The position numbers and the translations under genes are program-made. From Neobacillus drentensis (lineage in GTDB: Bacteria; Bacillota; Bacilli; Bacillales; Cytobacillaceae): a DNA stretch of 64,000 nt. Within the stretch, counting starts at the first letter, position 1, and each line of letters opens with the position of its first letter. The notes under the pieces were generated by a model that saw nothing but the letters and a program-made list of their open reading frames with translations, had not been told where the DNA came from and did not search any database. The DNA lies in the NCBI RefSeq assembly GCF_021560175.1, contig NZ_CP091110.1:5272501-5336500 (forward strand), in the 5' to 3' direction. Below are positions 53,239 to 62,566 of this stretch, in pieces.

Positions 53239-53873
53239 TGGTGGAGACGGCGGGACGTGCTCTTCCATGCTTTCGACATGGCACTGACTATATCTTGAAC
53301 CTGTCCAAAAACAGGCCCTCTGGCGTCTTATGCGAAACATAATTTTTCCTCTTCAAGGAAGGATTCGCATCCTAGTACTACCTTATTCCAAGGCAGCCTA
53401 TAAGTCGATACACGGCTGTTGAATTACTTCACATACCGCTCGGCATTGCCCTATCGCTCAAGAGCGACTTAGGTTTCACCGATAAAGCCAGATTATCACT
53501 TATGTGTTACCACACAAGGCGACTAATTACTAATCGAACCCGCGTCCAAAGATATCGGCACTTAAGCATCTACGAGTGTAGTCGATATATTGGCGTTTCA
53601 CTGATCCTTTTGCCTATCGACCGGCGTCCGGTCAGCTAGCCTGGTTGTTCTCTTCCTTCATCCTCAGGCGGTGGAATCCGGCGTAGCCCACTTAGAGTGA
53701 GTCCCTTACCCTACCACATGGGCAATGGAGGGAGGAACCGCTATGCAGTATTAAGCTGCGAAAGCGAGGTTGTTGTTAGTTTTGCCAGTTATGGCTTTGA
53801 CGTTTTAACGAGGCCGATCCCCTCGACTCGCAACCTAAGCTCAAACTACCCCTGTCGAATCCGTAGCGTCCCC
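53239..53873 (-). ncRNA. ssrA: tmRNA (ssrA), interrupted by a group I intron
   Basis: Mature ends are readable: 5' GGGGACGCTACGGATTCGAC and 3' CGTCTCCACCA, whose seven-pair acceptor stem closes with one G.U. Total 635 nt minus the 277-nt intron gives 358 nt, the normal Bacillus size. Exon 1 is 53533-53873 and exon 2 is only 17 nt (53239-53255). The tag frame (53751-53786) encodes GKTNNNLAFAA then TAA, with the resume alanine before it. tmRNA with SmpB rescues stalled ribosomes and tags proteins for degradation. Without splicing the T arm cannot form, so function depends on intron removal. Confidence 0.97.
53256..53532 (-). mobile_element. Group I intron in the ssrA T-loop (277 nt, no internal ORF)
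   Basis: Splicing at GGGTTCGAT^TAGTAATTAG and GAGCACG^TCCCGCC yields the T arm GCGGG-TTCGATT-CCCGC. P1: exon CGAT with intron GTCG, placing a U.G pair at the 5' site, extended by UAG/UUA. The intron ends in G. P element ATCGGTGAAACC and Q element AATGCCGAGC pair as P4 (UCGG/CCGA). R (GACTTATA, about 53396-53406) and S (AAGATATAGTC, about 53285-53295) form P7 with the bulged base. A closing CCATG/CATGG hairpin fits P9. Confidence 0.95.
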
Positions 53874-53978
53874 ATTATAAAATGTGCTGAAATCAGTTAA
53901 GATTTCTCGCAGCAGACGTTAGGATGCTCGAACGAATGTAAGAGCAAAAGATTGTGCCGCTTTATCAGCGACAAACTT

Positions 53979-54006
53979 ATTATAACACATTCAGGACAAT
54001 TTTCAA
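53979..54006 (-). promoter_or_regulatory. Sigma-A promoter of ssrA
   Basis: TTGAAA (54001-54006), 16 bp, TATAAT (53979-53984) on the minus strand. It would give a leader of about 100 nt before the mature tmRNA 5' end, to be removed by processing. Confidence 0.65.
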
Positions 54007-54034
54007 TTGTAACTATTTGTAAATTAATTCCCAG

Positions 54035-54511
54035 TTACATCTTTTGACGATCGCGGAACGCTCGTTCAATCTCACGCTTCGCCTCTTTTTGCTTAAGCGA
54101 TTCACGCTTATCATAATTCTTTTTACCCTTTGCTAGACCAATTAAAACCTTACAGAAGCCATTTTTTAAATAAAGCTTTAATGGGACAAGGGCATAACCC
54201 GCTTCTTTTGTTTCCCCAAGCAGTTTATTAATTTCACGTTTATGAAGTAACAGTTTGCGTGTCCGTAATGGATCGTGATTAAAAATGTTTCCCTGCTCAT
54301 AAGGACTCACGTGCATTCCAAACAGAATAGCTTCACCATTCTGAATTCGTGCATAGGCATCCTTCAGATTGACTTTCCCCGCACGAATTGACTTAATCTC
54401 AGTTCCTTGCAATACAAGGCCGGCTTCGTACGTTTCTTCAATAAAATAGTCATGGTAAGCCTTTTTGTTTTGCGCGACTACCTTTCCTGCACCTTTTGGC
54501 ATTTGTTTCAC
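54035..54511 (-). CDS. smpB: SsrA-binding protein SmpB
   Basis: 158 residues, normal length. SmpB binds the tRNA-like part of tmRNA and brings it to stalled ribosomes. Family motifs: AQNKKAYHDYFIEETYEAGL, GTEIKSIRAGKVNLKDAYA, HVSPYEQGN, RKLLLHKREI, LIGLAKGKKNYDKRE and the basic tail. It lies immediately upstream of ssrA, in the usual rnr-smpB-ssrA order. Confidence 0.97.
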   Translation of the reverse strand: MKQMPKGAGKVVAQNKKAYHDYFIEETYEAGLVLQGTEIKSIRAGKVNLKDAYARIQNGEAILFGMHVSPYEQGNIFNHDPLRTRKLLLHKREINKLLGETKEAGYALVPLKLYLKNGFCKVLIGLAKGKKNYDKRESLKQKEAKREIERAFRDRQKM

Positions 54512-54564
54512 CTCAGCTCTATGGACTTATTTTAGCAGATTTACATAGCCTGTACAACGAGAAA

Positions 54565-54588
54565 GGGGCCTTGTGTGATGAGGGCCCC
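54565..54588 (-). terminator. Possible terminator after rnr
   Basis: GGGGCC/GGCCCC hairpin followed by TTTCTCG on the minus strand; weak T run, so partial readthrough into smpB is likely. Confidence 0.45.
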
Positions 54589-54595
54589 ATTCCTT

Positions 54596-56965
54596 TTATT
54601 TATTTTTTCTCTTTCTGCTCTTAGATTTCGGTACATTATCATAAAATTTACGTTTACTTTTGCCTTTGCCGCCCTGTCCGCCGCCAGATTCAGACTTTTG
54701 ACCGCCATTTCGGCTGCGTCCCTGTCCTTGTTTGCCTTCGCCCTGCTGCTTATTTCGGCGCGGCTTACGGGTATCGCTGCCTGTACTAAAGACTCTTGTC
54801 GTTTCTGGTCTTTCACGGCGCGTCCCTTTCATGCCGACAATTTCAAAATCAATCGAACGCTCGTCTTTATTTACTTTTACGACACGAACGGTAATTTCAT
54901 CACCAATTCGGAACACATTTCCAGTCCGTTCACCAATCATCGCATAATGGCGCTCATCAAAACGATAATAATCATCGGTCATATAGCTGACATGAACAAG
55001 ACCTTCAATGGTATTCGGCAGTTCCACAAACATACCAAAGTTGGTCACAGAGCTGATAATGCCGTCATACTCGACACCAATCTTATCTTCCATGTACTCG
55101 GCTTTCTTCAACTCATCTGTTTCGCGCTCAGCATCGACAGCACGGCGCTCCATTTTTGAAGAATGCTCTGCTATCTCAGGCAGGCGGGCATTCCATTTTT
55201 CCTGTGTGGCCGAATCGATTTTTCCTTCAATTAAATAGGTCCGGATTAAGCGATGGACAATCGTATCCGGATAACGGCGAATCGGCGACGTGAAATGGGT
55301 ATAAAACTCGGTCGATAAGCCAAAGTGTCCAAGACTTTCCGGATAATATTTAGCCTGCTGCATGGAACGGAGCATAACAGTCGAAATGACCATTTCTTCT
55401 GGTTTGCCTTGAACCTCTTCAATGATTTCCTGTAAAGCTCGTGGATGCACATCGTTGGCTGTTCCTTTTACGATATAACCAAAGTTCGTAATAAACTCGA
55501 AAAATCTCCGTAATTTATCTTCCTTAGGATCCTCGTGAATCCGGTAAATAAATGGAACTTCCATCCAATGGAAATGCTCTGCAACCGTTTCGTTGGCAGC
55601 TAACATAAATTCTTCAATTAACCGCTCCGCAACAGACCGCTCTCGTAAAACAACATCTGTAGGTTTGCCTTCTTCATCAACCAAAACCTTGGATTCTTTG
55701 AAGTCGAAGTCGATGGCACCACGCTTCATTCGTTTGTTTCTGAGAATCTCTGCAAGGTCTTCCATCATTTCAAACATTGGAACAAGCGATTCATACCTTG
55801 CGCGCGTCTCTTCATCCTTGTCGGTAAGGATTCGATTCACATCATAGTACGTCATCCGCTCTGTTGTTTTAATAACGCTTTGAAAAATTTCATGCGAAAC
55901 AACGGTTCCCTCTGATGAAATCTCCATCTCACAGGACAACACGAGGCGGTCTACTCGTGGGTTTAACGAACAAATTCCGTTTGAAAGGCGATGCGGGATC
56001 ATCGGAATGACTCGGTCAACTAAATAAACACTCGTTGCCCGTTCTTCTGCTTCAACATCAATCGGCGTACCTTCTTTAACATAATAGCTGACGTCGGCAA
56101 TGTGGACTCCAAGCTTATAGTTGCCATTGTCTAATTTTGTCACGGTAACCGCATCATCCAAGTCTTTTGCGTCGGCACCGTCAATCGTCACAATGGTTTC
56201 ATTCCGTAAATCGCGGCGGTTCGCTAGTTCACTTTCATCAATCGTATCTGGTGTCTCATTGGCCTGCGTTAATACATCATCAGGAAATGCCATTGGCAGC
56301 CCGTGTTTATGTATGACGGATAAAATGTCTACGCCTGGGTCATTTTTATGCCCAAGTACTTGAATAACTTCACCTTCTGCACTTTTTCGTCCATCCGGGT
56401 AGGTAACAAGTTTAACAACCACTTTATGTCCTTCAACTGCTCCTTTAGAGGCATTCTTCGGGATAAAGATATCGTTGGCAAACTTTTTATCATCCGGAAT
56501 CACAAAGCCAAAACTTTTGCTTTCGACGTAGGTCCCTACAATTTGCTGTACACCGCGTTCAATAATCCGAATAATACTACCTTCACGGCGAGTACCAGAT
56601 GTTTCTGATGAAACTCGAGCAAGAACGATATCGCCATGCATAGCGGTATTCGTTTCATTGGGCGGAATAAAAATATCGTCCATTCCCGGTTCATCTGGTA
56701 CCACAAATGCAAAGCCTTTGGCATGTCCAATCAGCTTGCCGCGAATTAAATTCATTTTTTGCGGGAGCCCGTAGCGGTTGCTTCGTGTCCTCACAACAAG
56801 ACCTTTTTCCTCCATTTGGACTAGGGCCTTAACAAACTCTTTAAAGTCGCCGGAATCTTGAATGCCAAATGCTTCTTCCAGTTCCTGCACGGTTAATGGT
56901 TTGTAGGCTTCATCTCTCATATATTGCAAAAGCTTATCGATGTGCTTTTGAATGTTATCTTCCAA
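54596..56965 (-). CDS. rnr: Ribonuclease R
   Basis: 789 residues from a TTG at 56965, which has AAAGGAGGG in front; a frame to 57004 overlaps the esterase end. RNase R is a 3'-5' exonuclease that degrades structured RNA and helps trans-translation. Order: N-terminal winged helix (about 1-60), cold-shock domains, RNB catalytic domain (VTIDGADAKDLDDAVTV with catalytic Asp residues), S1 domain (ISSVTNFGMFVELPNTIEGL) and a basic G/K/R-rich tail. Confidence 0.96.
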   Translation of the reverse strand: MEDNIQKHIDKLLQYMRDEAYKPLTVQELEEAFGIQDSGDFKEFVKALVQMEEKGLVVRTRSNRYGLPQKMNLIRGKLIGHAKGFAFVVPDEPGMDDIFIPPNETNTAMHGDIVLARVSSETSGTRREGSIIRIIERGVQQIVGTYVESKSFGFVIPDDKKFANDIFIPKNASKGAVEGHKVVVKLVTYPDGRKSAEGEVIQVLGHKNDPGVDILSVIHKHGLPMAFPDDVLTQANETPDTIDESELANRRDLRNETIVTIDGADAKDLDDAVTVTKLDNGNYKLGVHIADVSYYVKEGTPIDVEAEERATSVYLVDRVIPMIPHRLSNGICSLNPRVDRLVLSCEMEISSEGTVVSHEIFQSVIKTTERMTYYDVNRILTDKDEETRARYESLVPMFEMMEDLAEILRNKRMKRGAIDFDFKESKVLVDEEGKPTDVVLRERSVAERLIEEFMLAANETVAEHFHWMEVPFIYRIHEDPKEDKLRRFFEFITNFGYIVKGTANDVHPRALQEIIEEVQGKPEEMVISTVMLRSMQQAKYYPESLGHFGLSTEFYTHFTSPIRRYPDTIVHRLIRTYLIEGKIDSATQEKWNARLPEIAEHSSKMERRAVDAERETDELKKAEYMEDKIGVEYDGIISSVTNFGMFVELPNTIEGLVHVSYMTDDYYRFDERHYAMIGERTGNVFRIGDEITVRVVKVNKDERSIDFEIVGMKGTRRERPETTRVFSTGSDTRKPRRNKQQGEGKQGQGRSRNGGQKSESGGGQGGKGKSKRKFYDNVPKSKSRKRKNK

Positions 56966-56991
56966 ACTATTCCCTCCTTTGGGGTGCTTTA

Positions 56992-57738
56992 TTATGCATG
57001 CCAATCTAGACTCTCTAAGAAAGCATAAACATCTTCATGAAGCTGTTCACGCTCTTTATCCAGGGTAATGACATGTCCTGATTCTTCATACCACTTGATT
57101 TCTTTTGTGGTCGATTCAATTTCGTTGTAAATGATGTTGGCACTCTCGGTATTAATCATTTTATCATGACGTGCTTGGACAATGAATGTTGGGGCATAGA
57201 CCATATCTACATGGTTACGCACATCGGCAATTAATTGCTGAAGTGCTTTTAATGTATTCATTGGGGTCTTTTTAAACTCATTCATTTCCAGTTCGATTTG
57301 TTCGTCTGTTTTTCCTTCATACCTTTTATATTCGCGGGCATAATCGAGAATTCCTTGGTACATGACCTCTTCACTTTTTATATGCATCGGGGCACACATC
57401 GGTACAATACCCTTTATAGGTACAGTGTAACCCAATTTCAAGGAAAATACGCCGCCTAGTGAAAGTCCTGCGACTGCAATTTCTTCGTGGCCTTTATTTT
57501 TTAAAAATTGGTAGCCATTTAGGACGTCCTGCCACCAATCCTCGGGACCGGTATGGACGAGTTCTTCTGGTGGCACGCCATGGCCTTTATAGTGCGGGGC
57601 ATGGCAGGTATAGCCTTTTTTTTCTAAAAAGCGGCCCAGCATCCGGACATCTGCTGAATTTCCTGTAAAACCGTGGAGCAGCAAGACGGCGCGTTTTCCT
57701 CCTTCAAAGGTAAATGGTTTCGGTGGTGCAACTTTCAT
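56992..57738 (-). CDS. est: Carboxylesterase (Est/YvaK-like)
   Basis: 248 residues, alpha/beta hydrolase. Oxyanion loop LLLHGFTGNSADV, nucleophile Ser at about 93 in VAGLSLGGVFSL, Asp in VQARHDKMI, His in EESGHVITLD. The length and motifs match the Geobacillus Est30 and B. subtilis YvaK type, which hydrolyse short carboxyl esters. Lies 26 bp upstream of rnr, with which it is probably cotranscribed, in the conserved secG-est-rnr-smpB order. Confidence 0.93.
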   Translation of the reverse strand: MKVAPPKPFTFEGGKRAVLLLHGFTGNSADVRMLGRFLEKKGYTCHAPHYKGHGVPPEELVHTGPEDWWQDVLNGYQFLKNKGHEEIAVAGLSLGGVFSLKLGYTVPIKGIVPMCAPMHIKSEEVMYQGILDYAREYKRYEGKTDEQIELEMNEFKKTPMNTLKALQQLIADVRNHVDMVYAPTFIVQARHDKMINTESANIIYNEIESTTKEIKWYEESGHVITLDKEREQLHEDVYAFLESLDWHA

Positions 57739-57874
57739 GTTAAAAACTCCTTTTAATTCTAGTAGCTTCTATTAGTTTAAGCATTAAAAGAGGTAACATT
57801 CCAGAAAAAAGCCTTGTAGTGTGTTATCAAAATGAATGGCTGGAGAATGTGGGGGTGGGGATTCTTTGTTTGTT

Positions 57875-58630
57875 TTGATTAATTCCGTTGGTTTGTGAAA
57901 TAATTCCGCGGACTTAGACGTTATTTCCGTGTGATTTTTAATTAATTCCGTGGGGATTTCAATTAATTCCGTGGGTTTCTGAATTATTTCCGCGAACTCC
58001 TCATTTGGGGCATGCTCTAACCTGGGATTCCGTATACTTTTGGATTAATTCCGCTAACTTGAACGTTTTTTCCGTATGATTTCTAATTAATTCCGTACGT
58101 TCTTCCATTATTTCCGTGGATTTCTGAATTATTTCTGCGAACTCCTTTAGTAGAGGCATGCCTCCACCTAAGATTCCGTGTACTTTTGGATTAATTCCGC
58201 GAACTCGATCGTTTTTTCCGTATATTTCTAATTAATTCCGTACGTTCTCCAATTAATTCCGTGGATTTCTGAATTAATTCCGCAAAGTCCCCATTACAGG
58301 CTTTCTCCAACCTTGAATTCCGGGTACTAATGGATTAATTCCGCGAACTTGATCGTTATTTCCGTACGATTTCTAATTAATTCCGTACGTTCTTCCATTA
58401 ATTCCGTGAGTTTCTGAATTTTTTCCGCAAACTTCCCATTACAGGCATGCTCCAACCTTGAATTCCGTGTACTTTTGGATTAATTCCGCGGACTTGATCG
58501 TTTTTTCCGTATGATTTCTAATTAATTCCGTACGTTCTCCAATTAATTCCGTGGGTTCCTGAATTAATTCCGCAAACAGGCTCGCACCAGCCTATCATTC
58601 CACGTATCTCTTGATTAATTCCGCCTTCAC
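57875..58630. repeat. 145-bp-period repeat array with 21-bp-phased TTCCG motifs
   Basis: About five units; the landmark TGGATTAATTCCG recurs at 58041, 58187, 58331 and 58476 (146, 144 and 145 bp apart), with a degenerate last copy at 58611 and an earlier one near 57897. Within units TTCCGTA, TTCCGTG, TTCCGCG motifs step by 21 bp. It shares motif, phasing and orientation with the arrays at 3045 and 23996, and fills the gap between secG and est. Confidence 0.93.
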
Positions 58631-58654
58631 CCAGCAAATCCCCAAATAAAAAAC

Positions 58655-58683
58655 AAAAAACCCAGCACAACGACTAGGTTTGG
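58655..58683 (-). terminator. Terminator after secG
   Basis: AACCTAG/CTGGGTT followed by TTTTTTG on the minus strand. Confidence 0.75.
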
Positions 58684-58692
58684 ATGTTTACA

Positions 58693-58926
58693 TTAAATTT
58701 TAAAATAAGTAACCGCAAGGGCAAGCAGGAAAAATAATACGGATAATACAACCGTAATCCGGTGTAAGATCAAGTCCATTCCTCGTGCCTTTTGCTTACC
58801 GAATAAAGTTTCAGCACCGCCAGAAATGGCACCAGATAAGCCAGCACTCTTACCAGACTGTAGTAAAACAACTGCAATAAGAGCAATACTAACGATAACT
58901 AATAATGTTACGACTAATGCATGCAT
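58693..58926 (-). CDS. secG: Preprotein translocase subunit SecG
   Basis: 77 residues from ATG 58926 with GGAGGTG six bases upstream; the GTG at 58935 is inside that site. Two membrane segments (about 4-22 and 52-74) flank the conserved LLQSGKSAGLSGAISGGAE and LFGKQKARGMD. SecG assists SecYE in protein export. Head of the secG-est-rnr-smpB-ssrA series, although a large repeat array separates it from est. Confidence 0.96.
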   Translation of the reverse strand: MHALVVTLLVIVSIALIAVVLLQSGKSAGLSGAISGGAETLFGKQKARGMDLILHRITVVLSVLFFLLALAVTYFKI

Positions 58927-59027
58927 GTAAGCCACCTCCTGTTAGACGTACAGTTCACAGTATATTAAATTTACCATACAATTTCCCTTTAGACAATAGT
59001 CGTTATTGTGACAAGCTACCGTAAACC

Positions 59028-59573
59028 TTATCGTTTAACCTTAAAATTTTCTTCAATATACGCCTTCTCCTCTTCCACCGATAAAATCCCCACTGCCTTG
59101 CCTATGGTTCCGCCTTGCAAATTCCAGATTCTGTTATGATCCTTATCCACAGCTGAAAAATCTCCTTTAGACCAGCGCTCTAAAATGTCTATGTATACAG
59201 AGGAATTGGCATAGTGATTGGCATTCTTTTGTACTACTTTTAAAAGTTGATTGACACGACCGGGTGTCAGCGGGATTGCCCCCCACTTCTTACTGGCCTC
59301 CACTTTTTGATGAGACATTTTATGAATCGCATCCATGACTTCATCTTCTGTCATATTCATAGGAAAGTCCTTTTCAATTTCTTTGCTGGCCGGGTCATCG
59401 ATTTTAATCGCTGATTGACCATCCTTTGATGTTTGCACCATTACCGTGACAGGTTTCTTTTGAAAAGGAAGTGAACCTGTCGTTTGATAATAAGAAAAGA
59501 TACCCAAGACCATAACTGCAATCATAATCATCACACGCTGTGCCCATGATAGTTGTTTGAAATAGTTTTTCAT
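59028..59573 (-). CDS. Single-pass membrane protein, DUF6241-like, uncharacterised
   Basis: 181 residues. One N-terminal membrane segment (about 10-28), then an extracytoplasmic part: KEIEKDFPMNMTEDEVMDAI, KMSHQKVEASKKWGAIPLTP, GRVNQLLKVVQ and a helical end. The MTEDEVMDAIHKMSHQKV stretch is of the type I associate with DUF6241 in bacilli (from memory). Function unknown. Its gene stands alone between eno and secG. Confidence 0.65.
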   Translation of the reverse strand: MKNYFKQLSWAQRVMIMIAVMVLGIFSYYQTTGSLPFQKKPVTVMVQTSKDGQSAIKIDDPASKEIEKDFPMNMTEDEVMDAIHKMSHQKVEASKKWGAIPLTPGRVNQLLKVVQKNANHYANSSVYIDILERWSKGDFSAVDKDHNRIWNLQGGTIGKAVGILSVEEEKAYIEENFKVKR

Positions 59574-59658
59574 CGCTTTACCCCAATCCCTATCGCAAGT
59601 TGTTTATTGTATTATTAAACACAACCTTGCGATTTCCCTGCTTGACATTTTCAGGAAT

Positions 59659-59693
59659 TAAAAAAGCCCCCGTTCAACGAGGAACGAGGGCTT
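59659..59693 (-). terminator. Terminator of the glycolytic operon
   Basis: AAGCCCTCGTTC/GAACGGGGGCTT with TTTTTTAATT on the minus strand, after eno. Confidence 0.9.
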
Positions 59694-59707
59694 ACACTTA
59701 TATAGAA

Positions 59708-61006
59708 TTACTTCTTCAAGTTATAGAAAGATTTTAGGCCGTTGTATTGAGCTGTTTCAGCCAATTGATCTTCGATTCGAAGTAATTGGTTGTACTTCGC
59801 TACACGGTCAGTACGTGAAGGAGCACCAGTCTTGATTTGACCAGCATTTGTTGCAACAGCGATATCAGCGATTGTGCTGTCTTCTGTTTCACCAGAGCGG
59901 TGAGAGATAACTGCTGTGTAACCTGCACGCTTAGCCATTTCAATTGCATCAAAGGTTTCAGTTAATGTACCGATTTGGTTAACTTTGATAAGGATAGAGT
60001 TGCCGATTGATTTTTCAATACCTTCAGCAAGCTTCTTAGTGTTAGTTACGAATAAATCATCACCAACTAATTGAACTTTTTTGCCAAGACGCTCAGTTAA
60101 AAGCTTGTGGCCTTCCCAGTCGTTCTCATCTAAGCCGTCTTCGATTGAGATGATTGGGTATTTAGAAGAAAGCTCTTCGTACCAGTCAACCATTTCAGCA
60201 GATGTTTTAACAACACCTTCACCAGAAAGATGGTATTTACCGTCTTCTTTGTTGTAGAACTCAGAAGATGCAGCATCCATTGCTAGGAATACTTCTTGAC
60301 CTGGCTTGTAACCAGCTTTTTCGATCGCTTCTACGATTGTTTGAAGTGCTTCTTCGTTTGATCCTAGGTTTGGAGCAAATCCGCCTTCATCACCAACTGC
60401 AGTGTTTAAGCCTTTGCCTTTTAATACAGAACGTAATGTATGGAAGATTTCAGCGCCCATGCGAAGTGCTTCTTTGAAGTTTGGAGCACCAACAGGCATG
60501 ATCATGAATTCTTGAATATCTACGTTGTTATCAGCGTGCTCGCCACCGTTCACGATGTTCATCATTGGAACTGGAAGCTGCTTCGCATTGAAACCGCCAA
60601 GGTATTGGTACAAAGGTACGCCAAGGTAGTCAGCAGCAGCACGAGCTACAGCAAGAGAAACACCTAGGATTGCATTTGCACCTAATTTACCTTTGTTTTC
60701 AGTACCATCTAATTCGATCAACGCGCGGTCTACTGCTACTTGATCAAGAACACTTAATTCTTCTTGTACAAGGTGTGGAGCAATAATTGTGTTTACATTC
60801 TCAACCGCTTTAAGAACACCTTTACCAAGGTAACGTTCTTTGTCGCCGTCACGAAGTTCAACTGCTTCGTATTCACCAGTTGAAGCACCACTTGGGACTA
60901 AAGCGCGGCCGAATGCGCCAGAATCAGTTGTTACTTCTACTTCGATCGTTGGGTTACCGCGGGAATCTAATACTTCACGAGCGTATACATCTAAAATATA
61001 TGGCAT
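59708..61006 (-). CDS. eno: Enolase
   Basis: 432 residues. Converts 2-phosphoglycerate to phosphoenolpyruvate. Motifs: VLDSRGNPTIEVEV, SGASTGEYEAVELRDGD, the catalytic Glu in GDEGGFAPNL, SIEDGLDENDWEGHKLL, GDDLFVTNTKKL, the lysine in ILIKVNQIGTLTET and SHRSGETEDSTIADIAV. Last gene of pgk-tpiA-gpmI-eno, 27 bp after gpmI. Confidence 0.98.
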   Translation of the reverse strand: MPYILDVYAREVLDSRGNPTIEVEVTTDSGAFGRALVPSGASTGEYEAVELRDGDKERYLGKGVLKAVENVNTIIAPHLVQEELSVLDQVAVDRALIELDGTENKGKLGANAILGVSLAVARAAADYLGVPLYQYLGGFNAKQLPVPMMNIVNGGEHADNNVDIQEFMIMPVGAPNFKEALRMGAEIFHTLRSVLKGKGLNTAVGDEGGFAPNLGSNEEALQTIVEAIEKAGYKPGQEVFLAMDAASSEFYNKEDGKYHLSGEGVVKTSAEMVDWYEELSSKYPIISIEDGLDENDWEGHKLLTERLGKKVQLVGDDLFVTNTKKLAEGIEKSIGNSILIKVNQIGTLTETFDAIEMAKRAGYTAVISHRSGETEDSTIADIAVATNAGQIKTGAPSRTDRVAKYNQLLRIEDQLAETAQYNGLKSFYNLKK

Positions 61007-61033
61007 TTAATTTCTCTCCTTAAAAAGAATAAT

Positions 61034-62566
61034 TTATTTGATTAATGAAGTTCCAGTCATTTCAGCTGGTTTTTCCACCTTTAATAAGTCTAACATGGTT
61101 GGCGCTAAGTCACCAAGAATACCGCCATCACGGAGTTCAACACCCTGCTTTGTGACAATCACTGGTACCGGGTTCGTAGTGTGCGCAGTCATTGGCTCAC
61201 CTTCAAGTGTTATCACTTCGTCGGCATTACCGTGGTCAGCTGTAATAATGGCTGTTCCGCCTTTTTCAAGGATTAAATCGACAATTTTACCTAAGCATTC
61301 ATCAACGGTTTCAATCGCTTTAACGGTAGGTTCTAGCATTCCTGAGTGTCCAACCATGTCTGGGTTAGCAAAGTTCAACAGGATGGCATCAAACTTATCA
61401 TTTTGGATTTCATTCATTAATGCATCCGTTACTTCATAAGCACTCATTTCTGGCTGAAGGTCATAGGTTGCAACCTTTGGAGAATTGATTAAAATTCGTT
61501 CTTCTCCAGGGAATTTCGCCTCACGTCCGCCGCTCATAAAGAACGTGACATGCGGATATTTTTCCGTTTCAGCAATTCTTAGCTGCTTTAAGTTATTTTG
61601 AGAAAGGACTTCACCTATTGTGTTGTCTAAGTTTGTTGGCTTAAATGCAACATAACCATCAACCGATTCACTGAAGTGTGTTAAGCAGACAAAGAATAGA
61701 TGCTTTGGATGCTTTGGTCCGCGGTCAAAATCACGGAAATCTTCATTTGTGAATGTATTTGAGATTTGAATAGCACGGTCCGGACGGAAGTTATAGAAAA
61801 TAACAGCATCATTGTCCTGAATGGTAGCCACTGGCTGTCCATCTTCTTTTGTAATCACAGATGGAATGACAAATTCATCAAAAATTCCGTGCTCATAAGA
61901 ATCCTTTACAACGTCAAGCGGATTGGTATAGGCAGGTCCTTCACCATAAACCATCGAGCGATATGATTTTTCAACGCGCTCCCAACGCTTGTCACGGTCC
62001 ATGGAATAATAGCGCCCGGAGATCGTTGCGAATTCACCAACGCCATACTCCTTCATTTTGTCCAGTGTTTGCTGAATATATGACTCAGCTGTTTTTGGAC
62101 CAACATCACGGCCATCTAGGAATGAATGGACATAAACCTTTTCCACGCCTTCTTCTTTTGCCAATTTTAATAAGGCAAACATATGCTGAATATGGCTATG
62201 CACACCGCCATCTGATAATAAACCAAATAGGTGCAGCGCTGTGCCGTTCTTTTTCACATGTTCCATTGCGCCCGTAAAGGTTTCATTTTTTTCAAATTCG
62301 CCTTCACGGATTGCAATATTTACACGCGTTAAGCTTTGGTATACAATCCGGCCAGCTCCAATATTTAAGTGACCAACCTCAGAGTTACCCATTTGTCCTT
62401 CTGGAAGACCAACCGCCTCACCAGATGCGGTTAAATGGGAATGCGGATAATTGTCCCAAAAACGGTCGAAGTTTGGCTTTTTCGCATGAGCCACTGCATT
62501 TCCTTTTGTTTCGCTTCTGCATCCAAATCCATCAAGGATGATTAGCGCAACTGGAGATTTACTCAT
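61034..62566 (-). CDS. gpmI: 2,3-Bisphosphoglycerate-independent phosphoglycerate mutase
   Basis: 510 residues, Mn-dependent, interconverting 3- and 2-phosphoglycerate. N-terminal ALIILDGFG (metal Asp), the phosphoserine at about 62 in GNSEVGHLNIGAGR, HSFLDGRDVGP, RYYSMDRDKRW, and the C-terminal metal motifs NFANPDMVGHSG and ITADHGNADE. Its start overlaps the tpiA stop by 8 bp, so translation is coupled. Confidence 0.98.
   Translation of the reverse strand: MSKSPVALIILDGFGCRSETKGNAVAHAKKPNFDRFWDNYPHSHLTASGEAVGLPEGQMGNSEVGHLNIGAGRIVYQSLTRVNIAIREGEFEKNETFTGAMEHVKKNGTALHLFGLLSDGGVHSHIQHMFALLKLAKEEGVEKVYVHSFLDGRDVGPKTAESYIQQTLDKMKEYGVGEFATISGRYYSMDRDKRWERVEKSYRSMVYGEGPAYTNPLDVVKDSYEHGIFDEFVIPSVITKEDGQPVATIQDNDAVIFYNFRPDRAIQISNTFTNEDFRDFDRGPKHPKHLFFVCLTHFSESVDGYVAFKPTNLDNTIGEVLSQNNLKQLRIAETEKYPHVTFFMSGGREAKFPGEERILINSPKVATYDLQPEMSAYEVTDALMNEIQNDKFDAILLNFANPDMVGHSGMLEPTVKAIETVDECLGKIVDLILEKGGTAIITADHGNADEVITLEGEPMTAHTTNPVPVIVTKQGVELRDGGILGDLAPTMLDLLKVEKPAEMTGTSLIK

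Noticed and set aside
53239..53540. Genomic island or prophage integrated at the ssrA 3' end
   Set aside because: There is no att duplication and no integrase. The insert is 277 nt with exact group I splice sites, so an intron explains it better.
53874..53880. TATAAT immediately before the mature tmRNA 5' end as the main promoter
   Set aside because: A start seven bases downstream would truncate the acceptor stem. The TTGAAA-16-TATAAT promoter at 53979-54006 fits better.
53697..53900. Plus-strand frame of 67 codons
   Set aside because: It lies antisense inside ssrA exon 1, which is fully explained by tmRNA structure.
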